Shown here in pieces: positions 44,501 through 47,500 of a DNA stretch of 64,000 nt; the stretch's first letter is position 1; each line of letters opens with the position of its first letter. The notes under the pieces are model-generated. The model was not told the origin of the DNA. It did not search any database and saw nothing but the letters and a program-made list of their open reading frames with translations. The translations under genes were made by a program, and so were the position numbers. The DNA is from Allorhizocola sp044869915 (GTDB lineage Bacteria; Actinomycetota; Actinomycetes; Mycobacteriales; Micromonosporaceae): positions 5,236 through 69,235 of the forward strand of contig JBIOYB010000369.1 of the NCBI GenBank assembly GCA_044869915.1. The letters run 5' to 3'.

Positions 44501-47500
44501 CAACGAGGACGCCGACGTGATCGGCCGGACCATCGACATCGACGCCAACGGCGAGGGTGCGAGCATCGGTGACGCGTCGGGCTACAACGACCTCGACATC
44601 GACTCGTCCTGCCTCATCTATGCGTGCGGGCTGGGCACGGTAGGCCTCGAGGCGACGCGGAGCATCTTCGTCACCGAGACCGACGCGATGCTGCGCCTGG
44701 TGCTCGCCTACGCGTTCACCGGCGACATCCGGATCACGGTGCGGGAGTCGGCCGCGGACACCGACGAAGACCTCGACCTGCTGGCCTCCGGAGCGGTGCG
44801 GTTCACCGAGACCGGCGTGCGGCCGGTCACCATCGGGCAGATCTACGCCGTGCTGGGCTGGGTCACGCTGCTCGTCGGCGACGACGTGACCACGTCGCCC
44901 AACAGCGAGATCCTGGCCTTCAAGGACATCGACATCGTCGGCGACCACCTCAACCTCGACCCGGGCTACGGCTCGACGATGCTGCTGCGCGGCGCGATCG
45001 TCGCCGGCTGCGTGCCCGGGTTGTGCGTGCTCACCAAGCAGACCAACAGCCCGTTGTATGTGACCCGGATCTACACGCAGTCCGATGTGGACACGGTCCA
45101 ATTCGGTGACCAGAACGAGTCGTACATCTACCTGGGCAGCAAGACGCGGGTCTACACGGGCGGCGGCGAAGACCGGCTCACCGTCTTCTTCCTGCAGACG
45201 ATGAACGTCGCGGTTGGACACACGCTGACCCTCGACGGCCAGGGCGGCTCGGACTACTACACCGTCTACACGACCGGCAGCCAGGCGGTCGGCCGGTGGT
45301 ACCACTACGTGATCAACGTGCTGGACACCGGCGCGGCCGACGACGGCGTGGACGAGCTGGCCATCTACGGCCGCGACTCGGCACCGAGCAGCGGCACCGA
45401 CGACACGTTCCTGCTGCGCCGGGTGTCCTGCATCGACACCGAGGCGCCGTACAGCTGCGCCAGCCCGACCGAGACCGCCGACCGGCCCGCCTTCGTGGCC
45501 CTGCTCTACGGCGACTCGTCGCGCTACCGCGACGGCACGGCCAACAACGAGCCGACCACCAACCTGGCGCGGATCAACTACGACACCGCGATCAACGGCC
45601 GGATCCACGTCTACGGCTTGGGCGGCAACGATTACTTCGCCTCCGACGACACGAGCGCGAACGTGTCGCTCTACGGCGGCGCGGGCGCCGACGAGTTCCA
45701 GATCGGCCAGATCTTCCGCCACCGCAGGGATGTGGCGAGCGGAGGCCTGGCGCCGCAGGACGTCTTCCCGAACCAGGTGGACACGACGCGAGGCTGGCTG
45801 AGCCCCGGCATCAGCGCGCCGATGATCATCCACGGTGGGACCGGCGACGACAGGTTCATCGTCTTCTCCAACCAGGCCGAACTGCGGCTCGAGGGCGACA
45901 GTGGCGACGACAGGTTCATCGTGCGGGCCTTCGCCCTGGCCGGTTGCGATGACGACGATGTGCGCTACGTGGTGAACGCGCCGGTGTCCGTGGACGGCGG
46001 GACCGGCGACGACAAGCTGACCGTGGTGGGCACCGAGTTCCGCGACGACTTCGTCGTGACCGGTCAAGCCATCCAGGGCGCCGGGCTTCACGTGAGGTAC
46101 CAAAGAAATATTGACGTTGTGGAAATCGACGCCGACTGGGGCAACGATGAGTTCTTCGTGCGGTCGACGGCCGACGACGTCACCTACAAACTCACCGGCG
46201 GTGGCGGCATCGACATCGTGCACTGCGACGGCGACGTGGTCCGCGACATCGTGGTGCGCGAGCTCGAGGGGCTCAGCGGAGTCGTCGGGCACCTGATCAA
46301 GTCCAACGACAACGGCTACGACTGCATCGTCGTCGACGGCATCGACCTCAACGTGGCCGACGGCACGCACGGCAACGTCATCGTCACCGAGACCAACGGC
46401 CACACCACGATCGGTGAGGGCGGGTCGGTCCAGATCGACAAGTACTTCATCCGCCTCGCGGCGGCGCCGACGGCCACGGTCTACGTGACCATCTCCACCG
46501 GGCGCTCCACGCAAGAGGAGGGCACCGGCGACACGATCTGGCTGTGCACGGGCCTCAGCGACGCCGAGTGCGACGCGGCGGAAGAGTTCCAGCGATCCAT
46601 TGTGGTCAACGGGGTCGTGACCGCGGTGGCGCGGCGGGGCAGCGTGCTGACCTATGTCTTCACGCCGGAAAACTGGAACATCGATCAGGCCGTATACGTC
46701 TACGCCGTCAACGACCCGCTCGCCGAGGGCACCCGGACCGTGGCCGTCAACCACAGCGTCATCTCGGCCGACGCCCGCTACAACGCAGCGGCCGTGCGCA
46801 ACGTCGAGGTGACCGTGCGGGACAACGACCGGCCCGACGCCCACGTCATCGCGGTGCGGCCGGGCACGGCGATCGAGGACCGGCGCACCCTGGTGCTGGA
46901 GGGCAACGCCACCCACGGCATCGTCGACGAGCTGCACATCTCGCTGGCCAAGGCGCCCACGAGCGGGACCGTCGTCATCAAACTGACCCTCGACGACACC
47001 GCCGAGGACGAGCTGATCCTGCTGAACCTCGCCGCGGACCTGCGGTTCAACCTGACCAACAAGACAATCACCTTCACCGCCGCCAACTGGAACATCCCCG
47101 TGCGCATCGGCATCACCGCCAAGGACGACTCGCGGCGCGAGGACACGATGACCGGCTTCATCACCTTCTCGCGGCACAGCTCCTCCACGGACGCGGGCTA
47201 TGTCTTCGATCCGGTGCGCGCCGCCGTGGAAATCCACGACAACGACAGCCAGGGCGTGCTGGTGCAGGAAAGCGACGGCTCGACGCTGGTCGTCTCCGGC
47301 GGCGCGACCGACGACTACACGATGCGGCTCACCAAGGCGCCGAGCCACACCGTCCTGATCCCCATCACGACGGACGGCCTGACCGATGTGCTGACCATCG
47401 ACGGCGTGCCCGTGGTGTACCAGCTGATCGGCTCGTGGGCCGGCGGGCTGTTCGTCAACGGGACGGTCACCTTCGACCCGGCCAACTTCCGGCTCACCCG